Part shown: piece after piece, positions 52,330 to 63,623 of the stretch
Layout of the letters: the number at the start of each line of letters is the position of its first letter
Numbering within the stretch: the stretch's first letter is position 1
Assembly (NCBI RefSeq): GCF_002775205.1
Contig: NC_036458.1
Coordinates: forward strand, 2,758,560-2,822,559
Source: Xiphophorus maculatus
Lineage: Eukaryota; Chordata; Actinopteri; Cyprinodontiformes; Poeciliidae
Reading direction: 5' to 3'
DNA: 64,000 nt
Made by a program: the position numbers and the translations under genes
Notes under the pieces: generated by a model
What the model saw: only the letters and a program-made list of their open reading frames with translations
The model's database searches: none
Told to the model about the DNA's origin: nothing

Positions 52330-52540
52330 ATGGATACTGGATGTTCTCCCTGTGCATGCACATGTTCTCTCTGGGAACTCCGGCTTCATCGCAGAAGATT
52401 TTCAGGTTAATTAGTCCTTAGAGGTGTGAGTGTGTGCATCATGTATTGTAATTTTTCCTGGGTGTCTCAGTCATGGACTTGTAAGCTGTCTCAGGTCTGT
52501 GTCTCACCCAGTGACCGCTGGAGATGGGAAGTCAGTGGGT
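52330..52540. repeat. SINE-like fragment
   Basis: GGATGTTCTCCCTGTGCATG, TTCTCTCTGGGAACTCCGGC, AGGTTAATTAGTCCTTAGAG and CAGTGACCGCTGGAGATGGG are the familiar body and tail segments of a common fish interspersed repeat related to 25590-25770. Confidence 0.5.
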
Positions 52541-52552
52541 TGCATCACCAAG

Positions 52553-52830
52553 GAAACAAGTTGTACTGCAAAGACCAAGGCAGGAAATGCCAAACATTTC
52601 TGACCTCGTCTGCCAGCATTCTGCCGTCTACAATTACTCTCACATGCATGAGTATGTGAAGCAACATCCCAGAGAAAAGGAACAGCGGTTCTCTGGAAGC
52701 ACGTTGGTGTTATTAGCATGTTCCCTCAGAGTGATGAGGAATGAAAACTCCTGGGTTTTCTATTTAGTGAGCAGAAACCCTTTCAGGTTGTTTCTTCAAA
52801 CTGGATGAAAGCTGCAAAGGTAAATAATGT
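52553..52830 (+). promoter_or_regulatory. Co-duplicated upstream block, copy B side
   Basis: Counterpart of 26551-26860. About 250 bp of collinear similarity with small deletions and no shared reading frame. Confidence 0.45.
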
Positions 52831-53009
52831 AAATATAATATTTAATGTAGCCTTATGTTTTTTTCTATGAAACTGTTGCACGCAAATCAGTCCCTGCTTT
52901 GGCACAGCCTCGGTCCCCTACACTGAGTGTGAGTCTCATAGTTGTCTTCTGGATAATTTGATATTATGCAGTCAAAGTATTACTAATATTAAATTATTTC
53001 TTAAAAAAC

Positions 53010-53110
53010 CGGGTCCACCGAATTAACAGGTGTGAAAACAACAGCTGAAGTGGAGACCGCTCCAAGACAGGAAGTGGACTATAGCGCAGGGCATTCTGGG
53101 TAGATACAAA
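53010..53110. repeat. Dispersed repeat family R1, truncated copy 3
   Basis: GGAAGTGGACTATAGCGCAG and GGCATTCTGGGTAGA match the 3' part of the copies at 15.3 and 30.1 kb. Confidence 0.55.
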
Positions 53111-55244
53111 CAAAACAAACACGCATGTGCCGCCATAGTTTATCATCTTCTTGACGGTACCCCAACACACAATACCACACAAACCTGCCCATGGGGAGGC
53201 GCAGGGTTTAAGCTTGCAGCATTTACCAGGTAGTTACTGTATATTGCTTCAATGTTGAATCGTGTTTTCTCCACAAGTGAACATCACTAGAACTTATTTT
53301 GAACCCTAACGAGACGGTTGGAGGATGTTTTTACAGAGAAACCATCAACAGATTAAATTGAGGAAGGAAGGAAGGATGTTGAAGAGGTCAGAGGAAGTTA
53401 GAGGGATGTGAGGGGAAGTTGTATGACAGCCATGTAGGAACACACTGTACCTAGGAATAAGGTGTGTGAATGTGTATGGCCTTGTATTTGATACATTGTA
53501 AGGGCAATTTCTTTTCAACTAATACTGCGTTGAGGAGCGACAGCTTCTTATGGGGCCCAAAGCAGAGGTCCTGTTTTTTGGGTTATGAATTAGGTTTAGG
53601 ACTAATGTGTAATTTGAGATTAGGTTTACATTTTTTACCTTTAAACTTTAATATCTTCAAAACCAAAGTAGCACAAACAAAGATTCTTGCTGCACAAACA
53701 TAGTCGAGTTGATTGTCACCAATTTTGTCTTATTTGAAGAAGGTGGGGGGGCAACTTCACTCAGGTGCTGTAGCCCCCACAGTCATGGCAGTACTCGATA
53801 CCCTTCACATGTCAGTGTTATAAATCCAGAGTGTGGAGATTTAAAAACAAACCAAGTGACTATCAGCTTTTGGAATCTATAGGTCTGACATTTGGATAAA
53901 GCTGCTTTTGTTTAAGGAGAGGCCGCAGAGAGGGAGCTGAATAAGTGGGAGTTATGGAGTCGTAGACTGAGTATCTTCCCACAACTCGTATCCAAGTAGA
54001 TGAGTGGAAGTGAGACATGGCCAGAACAGATGGAAAGAAACTCCATATAAGGCAGCAGGATTAGGTATTGAGAAATCAGCACACTGTACATCAGCTCAGA
54101 GACTCTGCCTTCAATTCTCATATTTCGCTGTAATCCCTCCTTTATGTTAATCATGCATATTTACTCATATAAAAGCTTAGAAAACAAATGTTAGACAGAC
54201 ATTTAGACTTGTTGATACTTTTTAAGGAGGTGGTTTTTAAGGACGTTCCTGTAATTGTAACCGTTTTTTGCTTTTGATCAATTTTCCTTTATTTTTCTTT
54301 GTATATCCACAATCTTTGCATCTGGGAGTTTTTTTTGGTGAGTGTCCTCTGCGATATAGTTAAAGTTTCTGGTTGCTGACTGAGTCATTATTAAAGAGCA
54401 TGTGCAGGGATTTTGAAGTGATTTATCTTAACCTCCAACTGGAATCAGTGCAGGCCTCAGCTGGGACAAAAGGAAACTGTCTAAAATGTTAACTAAGAAG
54501 AAAGGGGGTCAGACTAGGAGCTCCGGGATGAAAATTGCATTAAATGATGCAGGTGTCTGATGTAACATATCAGGGAAAATCTCTGTCTTAATCTCTTAGC
54601 AAGATTATTCACCTTGATTTTGGAAAAGTCTAACTTGCAATGGAGCAAGATAGGGTTTTGTTAAGCTACCAGGGGGACAAACTTGGGTAAATTTGACCAA
54701 AACTCAACCTAAGCTTTCTTTCATAAACTACTAATTCTGCTTTGAATGAATGGATGAATAAATGAATTTATTTGAATGAATTTTATTTATTTTGAACACG
54801 ATAGAAGTATAAAATCCCACACATGAACAAAGAATGCAAAAGACATATTTTTCTACTACAACAATCTTAACAAGCTCGAAAAGGAGCAGGAAGAAGTAAA
54901 ACTTATGAACTCCTACCTCATAAACTCATGCCATAGTTTCAGATGGACCCTCATTATTAAATAAAAAAATAAATAAACATAGGTTGATTAATTTTCCATT
55001 TTATCTGTGCTTACATATGTCTAAATGTATTCATCCATACATCCATACCCTCACTCATTCATATGTGTTTGCCTCAATTTACACATTAGTGCTAACTCCC
55101 ACCCATATTTCTATATGTTGTGAAAATGGCCTCTTATTTTTCCTTTTAAATTGTATTAAATTGTTACTCTTTTTTAACTCCTCATTTAACTTTTTCCATA
55201 ATTTTACACCATAAATTGAAATACAACTGCATCAAAGGTCCTGT
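53111..55244. other. Upstream region of copy B, no gene seen
   Basis: 53330-53480 is the counterpart of 29010-29175 (GACAGCCATGTAGGAACACA retained). The rest is AT-rich with low-complexity stretches and no supported exon. Confidence 0.45.
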
Positions 55245-55500
55245 AGCTGTTTCTGATCAGAATGGGAGAAAACACAGCAGGAAGGCTCATCACTGGTGAA
55301 CATCTGTTGTAGATCAGAACAACTGAAACTTTGTCTTCTTGTGATTTCCTGTTATTTTGAAACAGAAAGGATCTGCAGTGATTTCACAATCCACATCTGG
55401 CCAGAAAAACTAAATTCCTATTTTCCTCACTGCAACTCCTGGCAGAGACAAAGAGAGCTCTCATATTCCCAAATGATATGAAATCTAACAATGTTCTCTG
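55245..55500 (+). promoter_or_regulatory. Co-duplicated block about 0.6 kb upstream of copy B
   Basis: Counterpart of 31580-31870, highly similar over about 200 bp. Here it lies only about 0.5-0.7 kb before the start codon because later insertions present in copy A, such as the L2 and the 222-bp hAT MITE, are absent. Confidence 0.45.
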
Positions 55501-55965
55501 TGTCACCAAGTGATTTTATTCGAGTGGGTGCTGTACTGTCATGAGACGCAAATGAACCAATCACACCGTACGAGAACTGGGCTGCATATCAGACCAAACC
55601 CATCAGAACTGTACTATTAGTCGAAAACTGGACTAACCAGTCGACAGATCTCCAAGACCTGCATGTCTTAAATTACATGAGTAAACGAGAGTCATGTGAT
55701 CAGATGAATCAGGTGATCAGTGTTATCTGTGATTCAGGAAGGACTAAAGCATCCGCTTCTACTCGCTGCAATAGCATCAATAAAATTAGCCACTCCTTTC
55801 CTTCCTTCACGTTTATGTTTTTGTTGACGTTCTTAGACTTATTTCTTTTGTTCAGTTGTGTGGAAAACAGCACCAACATGTATATTATGGGATATTTTAA
55901 ACCCTTTTGTCAGGAGGCGGTTGCTAGGCAGCACAGAAGTTCGGGTGGTACTCGAAAATGCCAAT

Positions 55966-58225
55966 ATGGTCCCTCTGCTGCCCCCTGTTGGTACGGAGGT
56001 GTTTAGATGCTTCACACCAGCCTCACTGGAGAAAATTCAGCGAAAGCATGAAGCTGAAGCAAAGCAGCAGCAAATCAGAAAGGATAAGAACATCAAGGTA
56101 CGGATAATCAATCAGAGTACTATGTGACAATAACAAACCCTAATCCTGGTCTGACTGGTTTCTCTCTTACAGATAGCAAAGAAGTATCTTCCTAAACCAG
56201 CAGGTGATCTGGAGGATGGGAAGCCCCTCCCGTTGTTTTATGAAGACCAGGCCCAGGAGTTTCTCAACATCCCATTGGAGGACATGGACCCCTTCTACCA
56301 ATCACACAAGGTGTTACTCTCCATTGAAATTTTCAGAGAATTCGAAAATAGTTCTCTTAAAAAAAGTCAGAGCCGAATGTGGAGCAATTCCAAAATCTCA
56401 AAGTCCTAAATGTTCCCTTCCTAATAGAGCATTTCTACACTGAAGACCGATCATTATTGTGTGGCTTTCTAGTGTGTGCACACCCTCTGACAGAAAATAC
56501 AACCACAAAACTCAATCTTTCGACATTTCACCAAGTTTAAGTTATTTTCTAGCAACTGGAAAAAACTATACTTTTCTTTTTACCCAAAACATATTTATTT
56601 TCCTCCACAATAATCAATAAATATCAGACAGTATCAATAGTAACTTTACAGGTTTAGTTGGTCCAACAAATTGAACTTCCAATTATCTGTCAAATCTAAT
56701 CCTTTTCATTTGACTTCTGCACTTTTTTTAACTTTCTAATTGCAATGATGTTCAAAAGTTAAAGTTAATGACTAAGAAACTTTAAAAAATTATCCAGAAA
56801 GTCAATTTAAACCCAATTCATATGATTTTTAAAACTGCAATCAAATTACCTGTGATGGTTTTCAGTCAACCTGAATACGGTTGACTTTCAAAGATGAACA
56901 TAACTCTGGTTTTGGTTTATACAAATAAATGATTTGAGTTGAATTAGGATGTAATTCCGTTTTTCCTCTGCGTCTTTGCAGACCTTTATCGTTCTCAGTA
57001 AAGGAAAAACCATCTACAGGTTCAACGCCGAACCAACTTGTTACCTGCTGAGTCCCTTCAACTCTCTGAGGATCTTCTCCATCAGGATCCTCATCCATTC
57101 ATATCCTTTATGTCTTTATCATGTAACTATGATTCTTTTGAGAACACTTTTCTTAATAAGCCAATAGTTAAATTTTAAAGAGAGCAGCAGCACACTGAAA
57201 AACACAAAATCTTGCTGAGTAAAATTTGTCTAGTTTCTAGAGCAAATATCTTTATACACTTAAAATAAGACAAAACTACCTTACAGGTGACTGTTCAGCA
57301 AGATTTAGGAAATTTATTATACGAGAAATAATCTGCCAATGGAACAGGAAAATTTTCATCAATATTTAGAAATTATTGACTTTAAATAAGCTCCTAAATA
57401 TTGCTGAAACGTCACTTGTAAGCTAGTTTTATCTTATTTCAAGTATACTAAAATACTTGGTAATACGTGGTAAGATCTGTGTTTTTGCAGTGTAGGTTGT
57501 ACCTGTCAAAAGAAACATGGTTTTGATTTCAGATAAATGGACATGCTGAAGACTCAAGGAAATAGACAGAAGATGATATTAATGAGCTCTAATCATCAGT
57601 TGACCAACTGACATACATATTGCAAAAACTTTCCAAGGTCAATTCTGCAGAGTTGTGATAGGAATATCACATGAAACTGCAGTTTTGGAGCGCCGCATTT
57701 CAGGAACACTTAACCGACTTTACCTCCAGAATGTTGGTCATAATTGAAAGCATTATGGAGACCGTCTAAGTTTGTAGAGATGTGATATATTATTGTGCTC
57801 TATTATGAAAAACATGAGCAGAGCCACAACAAATAATAACAATCCCTAAACAATGTAGCCGAAACAGAACCCGGTAAGAGTAAGAACTAAACCGCAACAG
57901 ACATATAATAAACCACAAAAAATCCAGAATGGAGTCAGAATCAAAGTCACAGGAGAACTAGGGACAGAACTGGAATAGAGCCAGAACCAGAAACCTGAAA
58001 GAAATGACTAAATAAAAGCACCATGTGACTTAGAGTAACCAATCAGCTTTCAGAACCCACTGAAAGATTATTTAGCAGCTGAAGGGTTCTTGTTGAGCTG
58101 AAAACTGGTCCTTTTCCTTAAAACTAAAACTTTATTCAGTTTTTTCATCATGGCGACTATCCTGACTGACTGTGTGTTCATGACCTTGAGTAACCCTCCA
58201 GCATGGAGCAAGACAGTGGAGTAAG

Positions 58226-58307
<82 letters not shown>

Positions 58308-61300
58308 GAAACACATAGGCTTAGTTTATGGAAGCTCATTTCTGCCATAATACATATATAATATCAATTAATATTGGTTATCCGCCATAATATTAGCTCA
58401 TATTTTCAGTTCAGTGCATCCGTACTGAAAACCAAATGCCAACGGTGACCTATGACCTATGCAGAACATGTGAACAGATGCTCAGTATGTTGGGGTCTTG
58501 TCTCAGCTCATGTCTTCCTGTTGTTGGACAGATATGTTGTCTTTGTGATCTACACGTTTGAGGTAATCATCAAAGTTTTATCCAGAGGGTTCTGTGTGGG
58601 AGACTTCACCTACCTCAGAAACCCGTGGAACTGGCTGGAGTTCATGGTCATCAACATGATGTAAGAATTAAAACATTCCTGGACAGATTGCATCCCACTC
58701 AGATTTGTTGATATTAACTTAGTTACGATGCTGAAGAACGAGAAGATAATGAGGAATGTCTCTGTTTTACAGATACCTAGCAGAGTTTGTCCACTTTGGA
58801 AATGTATCAGCACTGAGGCCATTCAGAGTTCTTCGAATCCTGAAAATCATCACAGTATTCTCTGGTCAGTATGTCCGTTTCATTACAGAAACATGCCTGG
58901 TTGTAGGAGTCATGATCTTGTTGGAACTGACAGAATAAATGCTGCGTTCAGAATGAATACAATTTGAGTGTCGGGGGCGTTTGATTTACATGCGAAGTCT
59001 ATGTGGACGCAGCTCTACGGCTCGTCTCACTGAGCGTTTTAAGCATTATATGCATCTGGCGTTGCGCGCTTGAAGCACTTTGAGCGCAGCTACAAGATGG
59101 CCGACGCTGGAGCTGGAAAAACGGAACTTTTGCAGCTGGGTTTGGAGCATCAACCAATCAGAGAGACTCCACTATGTGGCGTAGCAGCCTGTAGTTGGTG
59201 TCCTGCCCGGAGATGTACACAGTGACACAGTTCACCAGATCATCATTAGCACTAAAAGCTACCCTCGTTAGCACACAGCGTGAAACTCGCCAAACTCACA
59301 ACACCCCTGAATTATCCGGTGAATTCAAATACGCAGCAGAGAAGCTCAACAACAATATTTTCTTGCTTTCTGTAAATAAAGCCAAGACATTTAGATCAGA
59401 ACAGCCGTTTCACAAAATGTTCACCAATTATCAATTTAGGGCAGCATGTTTTCCAGAAGCCATATAAACAACCTGTGGATAAATTATATAATGTGGCTAA
59501 GTATATCATCACGGCTTTTGTACAGTTCATTTTAGATTTTTTTTTTTTTATGTACAACTGCACCTAGAAAAAACAGATCATTCATAAACTAAACCCTACA
59601 TGATTAACTGACTATTTCTAACTAATTGTTCTGTAACTTTCTCTGCAGGTTTAAGGACAATCTTTGGGGCTGTCATCCAGTCAGTGAAGAAGCTGCGTGA
59701 TGCCATGCTTCTGACCTTCTTTTTTCTCAGTGTCTTTGCTCTGATTGGTTTACAGCTTTTTATGGGAGACCTCAGACAAAAATGCGTTTTTACCCTGTCA
59801 AGCGACAGCAACACATCAGGAGCTTTCAACATCAGTTCCTACGAAAACAACGGCAGTGACTTCGATTTTTACGAGTACATTAACAACCCAGGTAGCATGT
59901 CGAAGTATTTTACCTCAGAAATCACAAACATCCACCTGAAAAGATGCGAACTTCAACCTGTCCTTGTGTCTCACAGAAAATCACTACTACCCACCTGGTC
60001 AACTTGATGCCCTGCTGTGTGGAAACAGCTCTGATGCAGGGTAGCTTTAAGAAAACATTACTATTATTTTTAACATTATTGATTATGGTGATAATGATGA
60101 TGATGATGATGATGGTGTATCCAGGACCTGTCCAGATGGATACATGTGTCTGAAGGCAGGGAGAAACCCAAACTATGGATATACCAGCTACGACAGTTTC
60201 AGCTGGGCGTTTCTGTCTCTGTTCAGACTCATGACTCAGGACTTCTGGGAAAATCTCTTCCACCTGGTCAGTACCCAACATCTCCCTAATGCTGAGGCTG
60301 GTCCCAGCATCATCTCACCTCTGTTTATCTACATAGACGCTGCGAGCTGCAGGTAAAACCTACATCATCTTCTTCGTGGTCGTCATCTTCCTTGGTTCCT
60401 TCTACCTCATTAGTCTCATCCTGGCGGTGGTTGTCATGGCGTACGCCGAGCAAAACAGGGCTAACATCGTCAAGGCCAAACAGAGAGAAAAAGAGTATGC
60501 CCGCATCCTTAAGGAGTTAAAGAAGAGAGAAGAGGAGGTACAATGTGATGGAGAGAAAGCTTCCATCACTTTTCAGTACAAAGCTGAATGTTTGTTTTCT
60601 TTACATCAGACGGTCCAGAGGGCAACGCCCTTGGAGAAAAACGGCTCTGCATCACATGAGGAAGATGCTACCAGGGATGGTACACAGACACACTGATTAT
60701 TTTGGTGTTGTGCAGCAATAGGTGTCTAGTTTTGGATATAAATAACCATAATAATTGCTTAGGGCAATTATTTATAAATTAGTCATTTATATTTAAACTA
60801 CTGAGACAAGGCAAGACATTCAACATCAGAAAAAAATATTAGCCAAGTAGTTCAGTCTCGATTATTGTTGACCGAGTCATAGATTTCAAAGTAATAGGTG
60901 AAGGCACAATTATGGAATAAATACAAAAAACTTTTCTCAAATATACAATTATAACTACAGTAATAATTAAATAAATTAAAAATCTACACAACCTGCATTT
61001 ATAAGGTTCCTTCTGCAGACTTCTGAGTAAAATTAGCCTCAAGGTTTATGGCCGTCCAAAAAATACCTAATAAAAGACCCAAAGCTCCTGGGACATGTAG
61101 TGGGTGTTCTCTCTGCCAGAAGGGTTTAAAGTAGTGTGCCTTCTCTGCAATGCTGCCCTCCCAAGCAATAAGTGAAAGAGGAAGATGGTTTGCGATTTTT
61201 CCCTGATAAAAGTTTTCATGACATCACTGAGATTCCTCTTCCTGCTGAAGCTCCTGTCATTATTCCATCGCTGGAAGTCCAACACTGGACTTCTATTTCT

Positions 61301-63623
61301 TGCACTCGTATTAAGCCTTGTTCTGGTTCAGTAGGAGGTTTCTTCTTGTTAAAAGGAAAGAAGTCCACCCTACTTAAGTTTGGTCAAGATGGGGGATATC
61401 TGTGAAATCAATCATTTGTCAACTGGCTTCATCTCAATTACAAGTACTCTAAAACTTAGCCATTCAGTTAGATTTATCTTACATTTTCCGTAACAATCCC
61501 AAAGATTAAGTAAACCGAAGAGCAACAATAAGCAGATTAAGAAAAAAAAAGCTGTACCTGATGCTTAATTATTCTGAGCACCGGATGTAAATGTTAACTT
61601 ACTCAGCAGCTTTGTGTTTCAGACCTAGAGGACAACCAGAAGCCACGTTCTTCACGCTGGTACGTCTTTGCTGACACCTTCCTGAAGTGGGACTGTTGTG
61701 GCTGTTGGAGATGGTTGAAAAAGCTTCTGCATACTACTGTCATGGATCCATTTGTGGACGTCGCCATCACCATGTGCATTGTCCTCTACACTATCTTGAT
61801 GGCCACTGAGCACTATTATATGACTGAGAAGCTTCTACAGCTTATCGAAATTGGAAACCTGGTCAGTAACAGAGAGGAGGAACTGAGTTAGAGTACATGT
61901 AGTGAGGCCAAGTCCAAACGAAGACTGATGTTTTGTTTCGGTGTAATATTTAATGAAGTTATTTAGTTTTGGACAACAAGCTTGTAATGTTAGTGTTTAA
62001 GAGGTAAAGAAATGATCTAACGTGTGATATTTGACCCCCAGGTGATTACAGGGATCTTAACAGCTGAGATGGTTTTCAAAATTCTGGCGATGGATCCATA
62101 TCATTACTTTCAGGTCAGGATTATATTTCAAAACTAATGTCATAGTTGTGATGGTGTGCGGAAACTCCCGTGGTTACAGTCTCTTGTTGTCTTGGTTACA
62201 GGAAGGCTGGAATATCTTTGATAGCATCATCGTCACCATGAGTCTGGTGGAGCTAGGACTGGCTGTTGTTTATAGTGTTGTGTGGCGGCCCCTCAGATTG
62301 GTCCGTTTATCATTTTCTCAGCATGATTAAAAAGTGACCTTGTTTCTGTATTAATCTGTCCTAATGTCTCTGTTTGCCTCCTTATGCCATGTCCAGATAA
62401 GAGTGTTTAAGCTAGCCATGTCGTGGCCGGCTTTCAAGGTGTTGATAAAGATTATCCGCAACTCTTTGAGAGCCCTGGGGAACTTGATGCTGGTTCTCGC
62501 CATCATTGTCTTCATCTTCGCTGTATTTGGGATGCAGTTGTTTGGAAAGAGCTACAAAGACTGTGTCTGCCGCATTGCCCAGGACTGTGAGCTTCCTCGC
62601 TGGCACATGAATGACTTTTTTCATGCCTTCCTCGTCATCTTCAGGATTCTGTGTGGCGAGTGGATTGAGACAATGTGGGACTGTATGCAAGTTGCAGGGA
62701 AGCCTATGTGTCTGATTGTCTACATGATGGTACTGGTGATTGGAAAACTGGTGGTAAGTCTGTGCAGAAAAACTCTTTCTAATCTGACTTTGGTTGGTTT
62801 TTAAAAACCATATGACATTTCATGTTTCAAAACATGAAACTTCAAAAAGTTTCAAAACATGAATATGTTTTTGACATCGTTTCAGGTCCTGAATCTGTTC
62901 CTGGCCTTGCTGCTAAGCTCATTCAGTGGGGATAATCTTGCAGTTACAGAAGATGAAGGAGAAAATAATCTCCAGATTGTGATAAACCGGATCAGCAGGG
63001 GTACAGCAAGGACTAAGGCCTGGTTCTGGACTTTGGTGGGAAAGAAAACAAACATAAACTCAGATGTAAATGGTGGGAACAGATACTTGTTAAAGCATAA
63101 ACATTAGTTTAAGGTTTTTCTTTTGGTCTTCATAGTTATTTTTTTCTTTGTATTTTATGTTTTTAGATGTAACCTGTGAAGAAGGTGACAAGTCAAAGGA
63201 AGTTTTACCTCTGACAATTGTGAATTCAGAGCAGTCGGTGGTAAAAGTCCAAGACCCCAAAGTAACCAAAATCTCCTCTGAAGCCAAGTCTGACTCTGAG
63301 ATATCTAAAAATAAAAATGATGAAGATAATGAGGAGGATGACCAAGATGAACAGCTTGCACAAGTAAAATTTGAGGTTTTGGTTCTGTTACAGACTTGAT
63401 TGTGCTGTAGTGGTTTCCCTTTACATTCATAGATAATAAATGCCTCTGGAGTCTTTTAAATGCATTCAGGAAGAACCTCTTAATAAATACTGTATGTTGT
63501 TCATGCTAAGGTCTATCTTTGCTTAGGGTGATAAGTCTTTGGACTGCAGCAACATCGAGAGATTTCCTGTAATCTCAATAGTAAAAGAGGCAGAAGACAC
63601 TCCTGATGATTGTTTCACAGAAA
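55966..63623 (+). CDS. scn4a: Voltage-gated sodium channel alpha subunit, copy B, runs off the window
   Basis: Tandem paralogue of copy A, same strand. Coding exons: 55966-56097, 56173-56310, 56982-57100, 58131-58220, 58532-58660, 58773-58864, 59649-59891, 59977-60040, 60125-60266, 60337-60537, 60610-60679, 61623-61861, 62042-62113, 62202-62300, 62397-62753, 62886-63072, 63167-63363, 63527-63623. That gives 889 codons with no stop or frameshift. Every exon length equals that of copy A or differs by a multiple of three, so selection on the frame is visible. Domains I and II and the start of the II-III linker are present, and filter residues D375 and E698 are kept. Changes at normally invariant sites: FIYGDPP near residue 65 becomes LFYEDQA; domain I S3 NWLDF becomes NWLEF; S6 YLINLIL becomes YLISLIL (S409); domain II S6 GNLV becomes GKLV (K727); the last domain II S4 lysine becomes Met (KLAMSW). 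The acceptor of exon 11 has moved 3 nt downstream because its ancestral CAG is now CAT. Domains III and IV lie beyond the right edge, so the completeness of the gene is unknown. Confidence 0.9.
57101..58130 (+). other. U12-type AT-AC intron of copy B (intron 3)
   Basis: Begins ATATCCTTTA (perfect U12 donor), has TTCCTTAAAA about 8-15 nt from the end, and ends AAAAC before TTTATTCAG. Homologous to 34542-35172 but enlarged by a palindromic MITE. Confidence 0.92.
57193..57492. mobile_element. Palindromic MITE, copy P4, in the U12 intron of copy B
   Basis: Begins CACTGAAAAACACAAAATCT and ends TGTGTTTTTGCAGTG, with internal inverted halves. Same family as 19037-19429 and 24592-24966. Not present in the copy A intron. 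Confidence 0.75.
58227..58306. repeat. (CA)n microsatellite in intron 4 of copy B
   Basis: About 80 bp of CA with one CG interruption, starting right after the donor GTAAGC. Orthologous position to 35268-35319. Confidence 0.93.
58938..59480. mobile_element. Possible Harbinger-like or other DNA transposon remnant in intron 6 of copy B
   Basis: Locally GC- and CpG-rich sequence (TGCTGCGTTCAGAATGAA, GTTTGATTTACATGCGAAGT, CTATGTGGACGC, AAGATGGCCGACGCTGGAGC) interrupts an AT-rich intron and is absent from copy A. The opening words resemble the ends of fish Harbinger-type elements. The 90-codon frame at 59195-59467 has no family that I recognise. Confidence 0.35.
59993..60365 (+). other. Near-identical tract shared with copy A (373 bp)
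   Basis: Partner of 37745-38117. Includes two introns that are identical except for one base, although most other introns of the pair differ extensively. Explains why both genes share the identical domain I pore sequence. Confidence 0.85.
62754..62885 (+). other. Intron 15 of copy B, near-identical to copy A
   Basis: Matches 39938-40069 at a constant offset of 22,816 with about two differences by eye (CTCTTTC against TTCTTTC; AAACATG against AAAAATG). The first 80 bp of the next exon are also almost identical. A second homogenised tract. Confidence 0.75.

Noticed and set aside
54984..55214. Hydrophobic 76-codon frame
   Set aside because: AT-rich low-complexity DNA with no context; hydrophobicity follows from the base composition.
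58068..58316. Minus-strand Cys/Val-rich frames
   Set aside because: Shadow of the (CA)n tract in intron 4 of copy B.
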